The notes under the pieces were generated by a model that made no database searches, had not been told where the DNA came from, and worked only from the letters and a program-made list of their open reading frames with translations. Source: Paenibacillus dauci (GTDB lineage Bacteria; Bacillota; Bacilli; Paenibacillales; Paenibacillaceae). Taken from it: DNA of 46,577 nucleotides. Below are positions 10,857-18,502 of the stretch, one piece after another. Positions within the stretch are counted from its first letter, which is position 1. Every line of letters starts with the position of its first letter. The stretch is taken from the NCBI RefSeq assembly GCF_000971985.1, contig NZ_LAQQ01000021.1, positions 1 through 46,577 of the forward strand, in the 5' to 3' direction. The position numbers and the translations under genes were made by a program.

Positions 10857-10902
10857 CCAAAAAAAACAAAAAAAGTGACACCCGTAGCCACGGGGCACTT
10901 TA
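10857..10902 (-). terminator. pyrG leader attenuator (terminator hairpin)
   Basis: The minus strand has AAAGTGCCCCGT pairing with ACGGGTGTCACTTT, followed by a T-rich tract to 10857. It lies between the pyrG promoter and the gene, so it must be bypassed for expression. The 5' arm contains GCCCC, which could pair with extra G residues added at the transcript 5' end when CTP is low. That is the known pyrG mechanism; pairing here is inferred. Confidence 0.8.
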
Positions 10903-10958
10903 TTTATTTCAGCAAATTATGCGCTGCATATATGTTGATTTATAGTTTGATTCATAAG

Positions 10959-10998
10959 CCCATGCAATAGTTTACTCTGTTCTGTAATGCTGTGTCAA
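10959..10998 (-). promoter_or_regulatory. pyrG promoter with GGGC start
   Basis: Minus-strand -35 TTGACA (10993-10998), 18-base spacer, -10 TAAACT (10969-10974), then seven bases to GGGCTT with the first G at 10961. A start at GGGC(U/C) is the hallmark of pyrG promoters where polymerase stutters and adds extra G residues when CTP is scarce. Confidence 0.75.
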
Positions 10999-11121
10999 GA
11001 CATATCCCGAGAAAGATGGATAGATATTTACCTTGATGTCTTCGGGACTGCATAGCGCCTGTACGGCATTTATAGATATGTCTTAATTCGGTTCATTGGA
11101 TATTCATTTATAGCATTTACT

Positions 11122-11158
11122 TATAAAAAAAACCTGCCCTCTACATAAAGGGCAGGTC
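11122..11158 (-). terminator. rpoE terminator
   Basis: The minus strand has ACCTGCCCT pairing with AGGGCAGGT across an 8-base loop, followed by eight T. The stem begins just after the rpoE stop codon. Confidence 0.92.
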
Positions 11159-11164
11159 AGGGGA

Positions 11165-11737
11165 TTAACGGTCTTCGTCCGTGTCTTCCTCTTTGAATTC
11201 GGTGCTTTCCTCGTCTTCGTCGAAGTCTTCGTCCTCATCTTCGTCTTCAATGACCAGGTCTTCACTATCTTCTTCATCCTCGGAGAAGATCGCTTCATCG
11301 TCATCGTCGTTTTCATCTACATCGTCGTAGTTGTCATCTTCGATCTCATCATCTTCATCGTTGGTATCGGCTACATCTTCGTTATTGAACTCATCATCTT
11401 CAATATCATCATCGTCGTTATCGTCGTTGATAATACGTGGACGTTTGGCGTTCGCTACCGGATCTTCAGCGCGCTCCAGTGGATACCAGCGCTTGAGGCC
11501 CCACAGGTTGGTACCTACACAGGCAAAACGACCATCAATATTCAGCTCGGTATACAGCTGGGCGATATATTCATTAATTTGCTCTTCCGTATAACCGCGC
11601 AGTTCAGCAACTTCCTTCATCAGGTCACGGTAATACAAAGGTGTATTAATTTTTTTCAATACCGCAAAGGCCAGATCCACCATAGGGATCTCATGCACTT
11701 TCTCCGGATTGATCTTTAATTCTTGCGGTGTGCTCAC
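11165..11737 (-). CDS. rpoE: RNA polymerase delta subunit
   Basis: The delta subunit binds RNA polymerase in Firmicutes, raises promoter selectivity and speeds recycling. The 190-residue product has an N-terminal HARE-HTH winged-helix domain (about residues 14-85, including VPLYYRDLMKEVAEL-like and GVKRWYP-like features, here NTPLYYRDLMKEVAELRG and WGLKRWYPLE). The C-terminal half, from about residue 105, is almost entirely Asp/Glu, as in known delta subunits. Translation starts at GTG with GAGG about 12 bases upstream. It sits between argS and pyrG, close to the B. subtilis order. Confidence 0.95.
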   Translation of the reverse strand: MSTPQELKINPEKVHEIPMVDLAFAVLKKINTPLYYRDLMKEVAELRGYTEEQINEYIAQLYTELNIDGRFACVGTNLWGLKRWYPLERAEDPVANAKRPRIINDDNDDDDIEDDEFNNEDVADTNDEDDEIEDDNYDDVDENDDDDEAIFSEDEEDSEDLVIEDEDEDEDFDEDEESTEFKEEDTDEDR

Positions 11738-11829
11738 TTACGGACACTTCCTCTCGGATCCAATTTCAGTCTGCTTATTTGATTCTATCCCGACATTCTA
11801 CGGATAGGAATGAAAAGGCTCTACGATAC

Positions 11830-11835
11830 ATTATA
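11830..11835 (-). promoter_or_regulatory. candidate rpoE promoter -10 element
   Basis: A perfect TATAAT occurs on the minus strand about 95 bases upstream of rpoE. The best -35 match is TTTACT at a short 15-base spacing, so only the -10 is well supported. Confidence 0.4.
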
Positions 11836-11953
11836 CAAAATGCTGAGTTAAGTAAACCCTATTTAACTGTAAAAATCAAGTTTTTTACAAAAAACAACAG
11901 GTATACTCCATGATCGTAGGGTAAAGCACATAAAAGCGGCTAATTCCGCCTGC

Positions 11954-13633
11954 TTACATACGGTCCGGTGCAGATACGCCAACCAGACGCAGTACATTGG
12001 CAATAACGATACGCACACTATCCAGCAGGGCGAGACGAGCCAGCGTTTTCGGCTGATCTTCGGTCAGGGTACGCTCTGCTTTGTAGTAGCTGTGCAGCAT
12101 GGATGCCAGTTCATATACGTAGCGGATCAGGCGATGAGGCGCAAAGTTGTCCGCTGCCAGTGAAATCTCCTGTGGCAGCTCACCGAGTTTTTGCAACAGT
12201 GCATATTCGTGCTCTGTTGTCAGCTGGGTGTAATCAATCTCGGACAGTTCCGGCAGTGCAATCCCCTGCTCTTCAGCCTGACGGAAAATACTGCAAATCC
12301 GCGCATGCGCATACTGCACATAGAATACCGGGTTCTCATTGGATGTAGAGACCGCCAGATCCATGTCAAAGTCCAGATGGGAATCAATACTGCGCATCGC
12401 AAAGAAATAACGAACTGCATCCACGCCCACTTCGGCCATCAGATCTTCCATCGTTACCGCTTTACCGGTACGCTTGGACATTTTCACTTTTTCACCGTTC
12501 TGGAACAGGCTGACCATCTGTGCAATCAGCACGGTCAATTTGTCCGGATCATTACCAAGTGCCTGCATTGCTGCTTTCATACGCGGAATGTAGCCATGGT
12601 GATCGGCTCCCCAGATATTGATCATACGATCATAACCGCGGCCGTATTTGTCTTTGTGGTAAGCGATATCGGGAGTCAGATACGTATAGGTACCATCGTT
12701 CTTGATCAGTACACGGTCCTTATCATCGCCATAAGCTGTTGTGCGCAGCCATGTTGCGCCTTCTTCTTCGTACACTTCGCCGCGCTCGCGCAGTTCACCC
12801 AGAGCATCGAGTACCTGACCATTTTCATACAGGGACGTCTCGCTGAACCAGATGTCAAAGTTCACACGGAAGTCTCCCAGGTCACGCTGGATTTTTTCCA
12901 TTTCCTTTTTGAGACCGTAATCACGGAAAAAGGAAGTCCGTTCACTGGAAGACATGGACAGCAGACTATCACCTTTTTCAGCTACCAGCTCTTTCGCGAA
13001 ACCGCGGATATCTTCACCGTGGTAGCCGTCTTCCGGCATAGGTGCATCCTGTCCCAGTTCCTGCAGGTAACGAGCTTCAATAGACAGGCTCAGATTGGAT
13101 ACCTGATTACCTGCATCATTGATGTAGTATTCCCGGGTTACCTGGTAACCGGCAAAATCAAGCAGGTTGCACAGGGAATCGCCGAATGCAGCGCCGCGGG
13201 CATGACCCAGATGCAGGCTGCCTGTCGGATTGGCACTAACAAATTCGACCTCTACCTTGCGGCCTTGGCCATTGTTGGTACGTCCGTATTTGTCACCCTG
13301 CTCGTGGACGGCCTGGATGACTGGATACAGGTAATTTTTGTTGAGAGTAAAGTTGATAAAACCCGGACCTGCAATCTCGGCATGCTCAATACCACCCTGC
13401 TGCAGATTCAGGTTGGCAATAATGCTTTCTGCCAGCATGCGCGGATTCTGCTTGGCAATACGAGTCAGCTGCATTGCAATATTAGTGGCCAGATCGCCGT
13501 GGTTTTTGTCTTTGGGTACTTCAAGCGTAACTTCCGGCATCTCTTCCGGACCTACAATACCTGCTGCGAGTACAGCTGCATGTACGGCTTCCTTGACGGA
13601 ATTACGGCTTTGTTCCAATGGATTAACTGTCAT
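11954..13633 (-). CDS. argS: arginine--tRNA ligase
   Basis: ArgRS is a class I synthetase that charges tRNA-Arg and needs the tRNA for amino acid activation. The 559-residue product has the N-terminal Add-1 domain, the HIGH-type motif (SLHLGHARG, near residue 140) and a KMSK motif ([11 protein letters not shown]). The C-terminal anticodon-binding domain ends in [11 protein letters not shown]. The ATG is preceded by GGAGG at about 10 bases. It follows the DUF1934 gene by 85 bases, as ywiB-argS does in B. subtilis. A weak GC hairpin (11933-11950) around the stop may terminate part of the transcripts. Confidence 0.97.
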   Translation of the reverse strand: MTVNPLEQSRNSVKEAVHAAVLAAGIVGPEEMPEVTLEVPKDKNHGDLATNIAMQLTRIAKQNPRMLAESIIANLNLQQGGIEHAEIAGPGFINFTLNKNYLYPVIQAVHEQGDKYGRTNNGQGRKVEVEFVSANPTGSLHLGHARGAAFGDSLCNLLDFAGYQVTREYYINDAGNQVSNLSLSIEARYLQELGQDAPMPEDGYHGEDIRGFAKELVAEKGDSLLSMSSSERTSFFRDYGLKKEMEKIQRDLGDFRVNFDIWFSETSLYENGQVLDALGELRERGEVYEEEGATWLRTTAYGDDKDRVLIKNDGTYTYLTPDIAYHKDKYGRGYDRMINIWGADHHGYIPRMKAAMQALGNDPDKLTVLIAQMVSLFQNGEKVKMSKRTGKAVTMEDLMAEVGVDAVRYFFAMRSIDSHLDFDMDLAVSTSNENPVFYVQYAHARICSIFRQAEEQGIALPELSEIDYTQLTTEHEYALLQKLGELPQEISLAADNFAPHRLIRYVYELASMLHSYYKAERTLTEDQPKTLARLALLDSVRIVIANVLRLVGVSAPDRM

Positions 13634-13718
13634 TGTCTAATGTTCCTCCTGTATCTTGCACTTCATAAGATTAATTCTCCGGGTACTGGCTGTGCTACCG
13701 GAGATTATTGCTATCGGT

Positions 13719-14162
13719 CTATGCGTTGGGGCGATCACCGGTAGGGGCCTTAGCCGCCTGTATGTCCAGACTGACCTTGAATGTACCGTTCAGCTGTTCA
13801 TGCACATACAGTTCATATTCCCAGGTGACTTTACCCATATATCCGTTCAGTTCGTTATGAATCAATGAAGTATGGGTAATCAGGGCGAAACGGGTAAAAG
13901 GCGATCGGTAAAATCCGGTCAGCTGTTCTCCCTGACGGAAGGACTGCTCCGCTTCTACGCCGCCGTGACGCATAATCTTGATCTCATCCTTGCTGATCCT
14001 CACTGTTGTACGGACTTCCTGCTGTGTGGATTCGGGTGTTTCGGTATAGCGAATATAAATGCTGCTGCCTTTCTCAAAAGCCTGACCGGTAAAATGGGTG
14101 ATGACGCTTTCCCCATTCTGGTCACTGCGCAGCGTCAGATGTACCTCGTTCGATTCTGTCAT
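13719..14162 (-). CDS. ywiB: DUF1934 family beta-barrel protein (YwiB-like)
   Basis: The product of 147 residues resembles B. subtilis YwiB, a DUF1934 protein with a lipocalin-like small beta barrel and no settled function. Most of the sequence is alternating beta-strand-like segments (EVHLTLRSDQNGESVITHFTG; IYIRYTE; VRTTVRISKDEIKIMRHG; GKVTWEYELYVHEQ). Start choice: the frame opens five codons earlier, but the ATG at 14160-14162 has GGAG nine bases upstream and the earlier one has none. Its place in front of argS matches B. subtilis and supports the family call. Confidence 0.85.
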   Translation of the reverse strand: MTESNEVHLTLRSDQNGESVITHFTGQAFEKGSSIYIRYTETPESTQQEVRTTVRISKDEIKIMRHGGVEAEQSFRQGEQLTGFYRSPFTRFALITHTSLIHNELNGYMGKVTWEYELYVHEQLNGTFKVSLDIQAAKAPTGDRPNA

Positions 14163-14348
14163 AAAACCCAGCTCCATTTTTGGTATGACTCCATCTTGGC
14201 TTGTTGAATATAGAACATTTTCACGATAAATTCAATAAGCACAGTCCCTTCTATTGTACCATTATATTGAAGCGAAAGCCGCTTTTTCCGACAAAAAATA
14301 GCAGGTTTCTGCTGATTTGGTATTTGTCATTCATTTCATATGGCCAAA

Positions 14349-14381
14349 GGGATCATACCAGAGTGATGCGTAAGTGATCCC
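14349..14381. repeat. inverted repeat between speE and ywiB
   Basis: Perfect 7-bp arms GGGATCA (14349-14355) and TGATCCC (14375-14381) lie beside the speE terminator. There is no T run, and the function is unknown. Confidence 0.45.
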
Positions 14382-14394
14382 AATTAATATTTAC

Positions 14395-14440
14395 GCAAAA
14401 AAACCTGTATATCCCGGCGATAACGCAGGATATACAGGTC
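14395..14440 (-). terminator. speE terminator
   Basis: The minus strand has ACCTGTATATCC pairing with GGATATACAGGT across a 13-base loop, followed by seven T. It begins about 10 bases after the speE stop. Confidence 0.9.
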
Positions 14441-14450
14441 TGTTGTTATT

Positions 14451-15281
14451 TTACTTGCACAGGTCTTCGACGAACTTAGGCAGCGCAAATGCTGCTTTGT
14501 GCAGGCGTGGGGTATAGTATTTGTTACTTTCCATTTCCGGAATGGAGGTTTCATCCACTTCCAATGGATCGTATTTTTTACTTCCCATGGTGAATGTCCA
14601 CAGTCCGCTCGGGTAAGTAGGAATGTTGGCTCCGTATACACGAACGATCGGGAAGATTTCTTTTACGTCTTTGTTGACCTGCTGAATCAGATCCGCTTTG
14701 AACCACGGGTTATCTGTCTGAGCAACGAAGATACCGTCTTCTTTGAGCGTCTCGTAGATTCCTTGATAGAATCCTTTTTCGAACAGTGGAGCTGCAGGTC
14801 CTACAGGCTCTGTAGAATCAACCATGATCACATCATACGTATTTTTGTTCTCGATGATGTGCATGTAACCATCCGCTACCATCACTTCTACACGAGGATT
14901 ATCCAGTTCGCCAGCGATTTCTGGCAGGTACTTTTTGGAGTACTCGATTACTTTGCCGTCGATCTCAACCAGAACAGCTTTTTCTACTCCCGGGTGCTTC
15001 AGCACTTCACGGATTACACCACCGTCGCCGCCACCGACAACGAGTACATGCTTCGGATTCGGGTGCGTGTTCAGGGCAGGATGAGCGACCATTTCATGAT
15101 AAACGAACTCATCTTTGACGGTTGTCATTACCATGCCATCCAGCACCAGCATGCGTCCGAACTCTTCGGTATCGATCATTGCCAGATCTTGAAAATCAGT
15201 TTTCTCTGTTACCAGAGTCTCGCGGATTTTGGCTGTAATGCCGAAAACCGGCGTTTGTTTCTCGGTATACCATAATTCCAT
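14451..15281 (-). CDS. speE: polyamine aminopropyltransferase (spermidine synthase)
   Basis: SpeE transfers aminopropyl from decarboxylated S-adenosylmethionine to putrescine to make spermidine. The product is 276 residues, the same as the B. subtilis enzyme. It carries the nucleotide-binding [14 protein letters not shown] loop and the catalytic [11 protein letters not shown] segment. Start choice: 20 more codons are open upstream, but [11 protein letters not shown] is the family start and has AAGG nine bases before it. speB (agmatinase), which follows speE in B. subtilis, is not adjacent here. Confidence 0.96.
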   Translation of the reverse strand: MELWYTEKQTPVFGITAKIRETLVTEKTDFQDLAMIDTEEFGRMLVLDGMVMTTVKDEFVYHEMVAHPALNTHPNPKHVLVVGGGDGGVIREVLKHPGVEKAVLVEIDGKVIEYSKKYLPEIAGELDNPRVEVMVADGYMHIIENKNTYDVIMVDSTEPVGPAAPLFEKGFYQGIYETLKEDGIFVAQTDNPWFKADLIQQVNKDVKEIFPIVRVYGANIPTYPSGLWTFTMGSKKYDPLEVDETSIPEMESNKYYTPRLHKAAFALPKFVEDLCK

Positions 15282-15346
15282 ATTTATTACCTTCTTTCGC
15301 GTATATTCAACTGAATCAAGGGGATAGTCCTTATCATTCATTTCGC

Positions 15347-15375
15347 ATTATACGCGATATAATCCCGGACTGCAA
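15347..15375 (-). promoter_or_regulatory. speE promoter
   Basis: Minus-strand -35 TTGCAG (15370-15375), 17-base spacer, -10 TATAAT (15347-15352). Predicted start is about 58 bases before the speE ATG. This intergenic region is shared with the divergent glycosylase gene. Confidence 0.75.
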
Positions 15376-15493
15376 AAGGAACTTGAGCAGCTTGGGAATG
15401 CAGGACTTTTATAAGAACAAGCAGGGATTTTCGCGGTAATTATAGACACCGGATTTGTCGTTCTATTCATTCGTTACAAAGGAGCTGATTATA

Positions 15494-16141
15494 ATGAACG
15501 TTCACGAAATTGTACAGCTGACAGCACTCGAAGCCGCTCCGCGACTACTTGGTAAAATTATCAGCAGAATCACCGAAGATGGCGAGATCCGCTGCCGGAT
15601 TATTGAGACCGAGAGCTACGGTGGCGCTGAAGACAAAGGCAGTCATGCCTACGGTAACCGCCGAACTGCGCGTACGGAAATGATGTTCCGGCAGGGCGGT
15701 TATGCCTACATTTATCTGATCTATGGTATGTATCATTGTCTTAATGTGGTTACCGGTGAAGAGAATGATCCGCAAGCCGTGCTGATTCGGGCAATTGAGC
15801 CCTTGACGCCCAAGGATGAGCAGCTGATGCTCAAACACCGTCCGGCTGCAACGCGTCAACTCAAAAACATCTCCAATGGCCCCGGCAAATTGTGCCAGGC
15901 TCTCTCGATCGATAAATCGTGTAACGGATTGCATCTACTGGCAAGTGGCGGAACACTGCGGCTGGAAGATACACCGGAGGATATCTTTTACGATATCGAA
16001 TCCGGTCCGCGGATCAATATTGATTATGCCGAGGAGTATGCAGCCAAACCGTGGCGTTTCTATATCAAAAATCATCCATATATCTCTGCCAAAAATAACA
16101 CTCCCCTTCCTTATATCCTCGAACGTCCACCAATTTTGTGA
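15494..16141 (+). CDS. 3-methyladenine DNA glycosylase (AAG/MPG family)
   Basis: This base-excision repair enzyme removes alkylated purines such as 3-methyladenine. The 215-residue product has the AAG fold signatures: the catalytic glutamate region RIIETESYGG, the SHAYGNRRTARTEMMF segment, the base-flipping YIYLIYGMYHCLNVV segment, and NGPGKLCQAL. Start choice: an earlier in-frame ATG at 15455 lacks a ribosome binding site, while the ATG at 15494 has AAAGGAG nine bases upstream. It is the only plus-strand gene in the first 29 kb and faces the c-di-GMP enzyme gene, sharing its terminator. Confidence 0.93.
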   Translation: MNVHEIVQLTALEAAPRLLGKIISRITEDGEIRCRIIETESYGGAEDKGSHAYGNRRTARTEMMFRQGGYAYIYLIYGMYHCLNVVTGEENDPQAVLIRAIEPLTPKDEQLMLKHRPAATRQLKNISNGPGKLCQALSIDKSCNGLHLLASGGTLRLEDTPEDIFYDIESGPRINIDYAEEYAAKPWRFYIKNHPYISAKNNTPLPYILERPPIL

Positions 16142-16167
16142 TTGCCGATCAATGTACTGTAAGATGA

Positions 16168-16210
16168 TTTTAAAAAACCGCTGGAACGGAGTCATTACTC
16201 CGCCAGCGGT
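16168..16210. terminator. bidirectional terminator overlapping the stop of the c-di-GMP gene
   Basis: CCGCTGG-a-ACGGAG (from 16178) pairs with CTCCG-CCAGCGG (to 16209). On the minus strand it is followed by TTTTTTAAAA. The stop codon of the minus-strand gene (16195-16197) lies inside the hairpin, so the last residues are encoded by the stem. Confidence 0.85.
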
Positions 16211-18219
16211 ATATGATCAGCTGATTGCTCCAGCCATTGATTCATCTGTTCTACGGTCATAGGTTTGCCGTAATAATATCCCTGCATAATATAACAGCCC
16301 TTGGATTGAAGAAACTGAATCTGCTCAACCGTCTCTACGCCTTCTGCAACCATCTCCATATTCAGGTTATAGGCGATAGCGATAATCGTGCTAATAATCG
16401 ACTGCTTGGATGCATGATCAATGTTACGGACAAATACCTGATCGATTTTGATAATATCGACCGGCATCTCGTCCAGACTGCCCAATGAAGAATAGCCTGT
16501 ACCAAAATCATCCAGAGAAATTCCTACGCCCTGCTGCTGAATCTGCTGCAGCTGGTCAACGGTACCTTCAATACCATTCATAGCAATCGATTCCGTGATC
16601 TCCAGTTCCAGATATTGAGGCTCGAGACCGGTATCAGCCAGAATCTGGGCGATACGTTCAGGAAATGCGGAACATTCAAACATACGTGCTGACATATTGA
16701 CCGAGATCGGTATATGAATGCCTGCAATCTGCTGCCAGATCTTGTTCTGCTCGCATACCTTTTCCAGAATCCAGTCTGTCATTGGGATAATAAGCCCTGT
16801 CTCTTCAGCAATGGGGATAAATTCGCCCGGAGATACAATTCCCAGTTGCGGATGCTTCCAGCGCAGCAGTGCTTCCATACCTGTAAGCCGGTTATGCTGG
16901 GAATCCCATTTGGGCTGATACACGATAAAGAATTCTTCCTGCTCCTGTGCATTGCGCAGATCCTTTTCCAGCTCCATTCGGCGAATCTGGCGCTGATTCA
17001 TATCTTCGCTAAAAATGCTGTATTTGTTCTTGCCCGTATTCTTGGATACATACATTGCCGTATCCGCAGCCCGCATCAGAAAAGTCCGTTCGAATCCATG
17101 CTGGGGTACAAGCGAGATACCAATGCTACCTGTAATAAATAGCTGATTGTTGGCCAGATGATACGGCTGCTTGATCGAGTCCAGAATCGACTCGGCCAGT
17201 TGAATCGTCGTATCCACTGAGCCGGTACTGGAGGCGATCAGGAATTCGTCACCACCAAGCCGGAAAACGATTCCCTGGTTTTTCACGCACTGCTGCAACC
17301 TTTTGGATACTTCTACGAGCAGCTCATCTCCTACATCATGACCCAGCGTATCATTAATGGACTTAAAACGGTCCAGATCGAGAAATAAAACGGCTCCTTC
17401 TGTCTTCTCTGTAAATTCCTTGGCAAAATAACGCTGCAGTCCATGACGATTGGGTAGACCGGTAAGCGGATCACTATATGCCATACGTTCCAGTACATGC
17501 CTTTCCACAAATACCGCTGCCCAGGAAGCCGCCAGAATAAATAGGGTTACAATAGCTACTGCAGAGATCAAAAGCATCTGTCCTGCAGGAGGCGCTCCCT
17601 CCAATTCCTGCTGTGTATAATGAAACTGGGCCGCTGCCATACCTACATAATGCATACCGGAAATGGCGAGCCCCATCACAATCGCACTATAGAATTTCCA
17701 AGTGCTGAAGCCCGGATGATTACGAAAGCGGCGAAACAACAGCAAGGCGGCGTAGGAAGCTATCAAGGCAGCAGCCAGCGACAGCAGCCAATAGACCGGA
17801 TCATACGTAATCATTACGGCTGTATGCAGAGCTGCCATACCTGTATAGTGCATAGCTACAATTCCAGCTCCCATAAGCGCGCCACCCAGACTTATTTTCC
17901 AAAGACGGGTTACTGCTTCCAATGTCACATAAAAAGCGATCAGCGAAGCCAGAATACTAAATACAGCAGACAGAGCGACCATTTTTAAATCATAGCTCAT
18001 ACTGAGGTCTGCCTCCAAAGCCAGCATCCCAATAAAATGCATGGACCAGATACCGCTGCCCATGACAAAAGCGCCCAGACTCATCCATACGGTTTTGTTC
18101 CTGCCCGTGGATTGGCCAACCTTACCAACGATATTCAACGCTATATAGGAAGCCAGAATAGCGATAAAAACAGATAGCGTCACGATGTACGGATTATAGT
18201 GTGCGTGTATATATTCCAT
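16195..18219 (-). CDS. MHYT-GGDEF-EAL cyclic di-GMP synthase/phosphodiesterase
   Basis: This membrane protein should make and/or break c-di-GMP. Residues 1-235 hold seven predicted membrane helices with three MHYT-type motifs (MHFIGM, MHYTGM, MHYVGM), a sensor module proposed to bind copper and sense a gas such as oxygen or NO. A GGDEF domain follows (about 245-400; DPLTGLPNRHG, intact RLGGDEF). The EAL domain spans about 415-665, with EALLRW, a metal-binding NMSAR, ELEITES, the DDFGTGYSSL loop and EGVET all present. Both catalytic domains look intact, so it may be bifunctional. Domain order resembles Pseudomonas MucR and, less closely, B. subtilis DgcW. AGGAGG lies 11 bases before the ATG. 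The gene stands alone. Confidence 0.93.
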   Translation of the reverse strand: MEYIHAHYNPYIVTLSVFIAILASYIALNIVGKVGQSTGRNKTVWMSLGAFVMGSGIWSMHFIGMLALEADLSMSYDLKMVALSAVFSILASLIAFYVTLEAVTRLWKISLGGALMGAGIVAMHYTGMAALHTAVMITYDPVYWLLSLAAALIASYAALLLFRRFRNHPGFSTWKFYSAIVMGLAISGMHYVGMAAAQFHYTQQELEGAPPAGQMLLISAVAIVTLFILAASWAAVFVERHVLERMAYSDPLTGLPNRHGLQRYFAKEFTEKTEGAVLFLDLDRFKSINDTLGHDVGDELLVEVSKRLQQCVKNQGIVFRLGGDEFLIASSTGSVDTTIQLAESILDSIKQPYHLANNQLFITGSIGISLVPQHGFERTFLMRAADTAMYVSKNTGKNKYSIFSEDMNQRQIRRMELEKDLRNAQEQEEFFIVYQPKWDSQHNRLTGMEALLRWKHPQLGIVSPGEFIPIAEETGLIIPMTDWILEKVCEQNKIWQQIAGIHIPISVNMSARMFECSAFPERIAQILADTGLEPQYLELEITESIAMNGIEGTVDQLQQIQQQGVGISLDDFGTGYSSLGSLDEMPVDIIKIDQVFVRNIDHASKQSIISTIIAIAYNLNMEMVAEGVETVEQIQFLQSKGCYIMQGYYYGKPMTVEQMNQWLEQSADHIPLAE

Positions 18220-18502
18220 TGTTCATCTACCCTCCTTTACTCCAATTACAACCATACAAACAAAGCGGACAACTAATCCGCCATTAGGTACAAAGCAGAA
18301 TTACATTTCTGCAAAGGATACCGCTACTTCTCCATTTCTGCTTACTTACTAAACTGTATAGTATATAAAACGGCATTATCATGCTTTTTTGTGATAGTAG
18401 ATTGTTCTGGGCTATAAATATAGGAAGCTATGGAATGAAAAGAATGGTGAACACCCTCAGGTATCCACCACTCTTGCACAAGCTATAGTATTGATATCAA
18501 AA
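18220..18502. other. intergenic gap, no gene seen
   Basis: No ORF with a ribosome binding site was found. On the minus strand a TATACT near 18358 could be a -10 for the c-di-GMP enzyme gene, but no -35 is convincing. No clear terminator follows the large SLH gene; a weak GGTG/CACC hairpin near 18448-18472 is the best candidate. A 10-bp palindrome, TTGATATCAA, lies at about 18491. Confidence 0.4.

Noticed and set aside
12191..13744. 517-codon plus-strand ORF opposite argS
   Set aside because: It lies wholly over argS on the other strand; the length comes from argS codon bias. No start signal or domain was seen.
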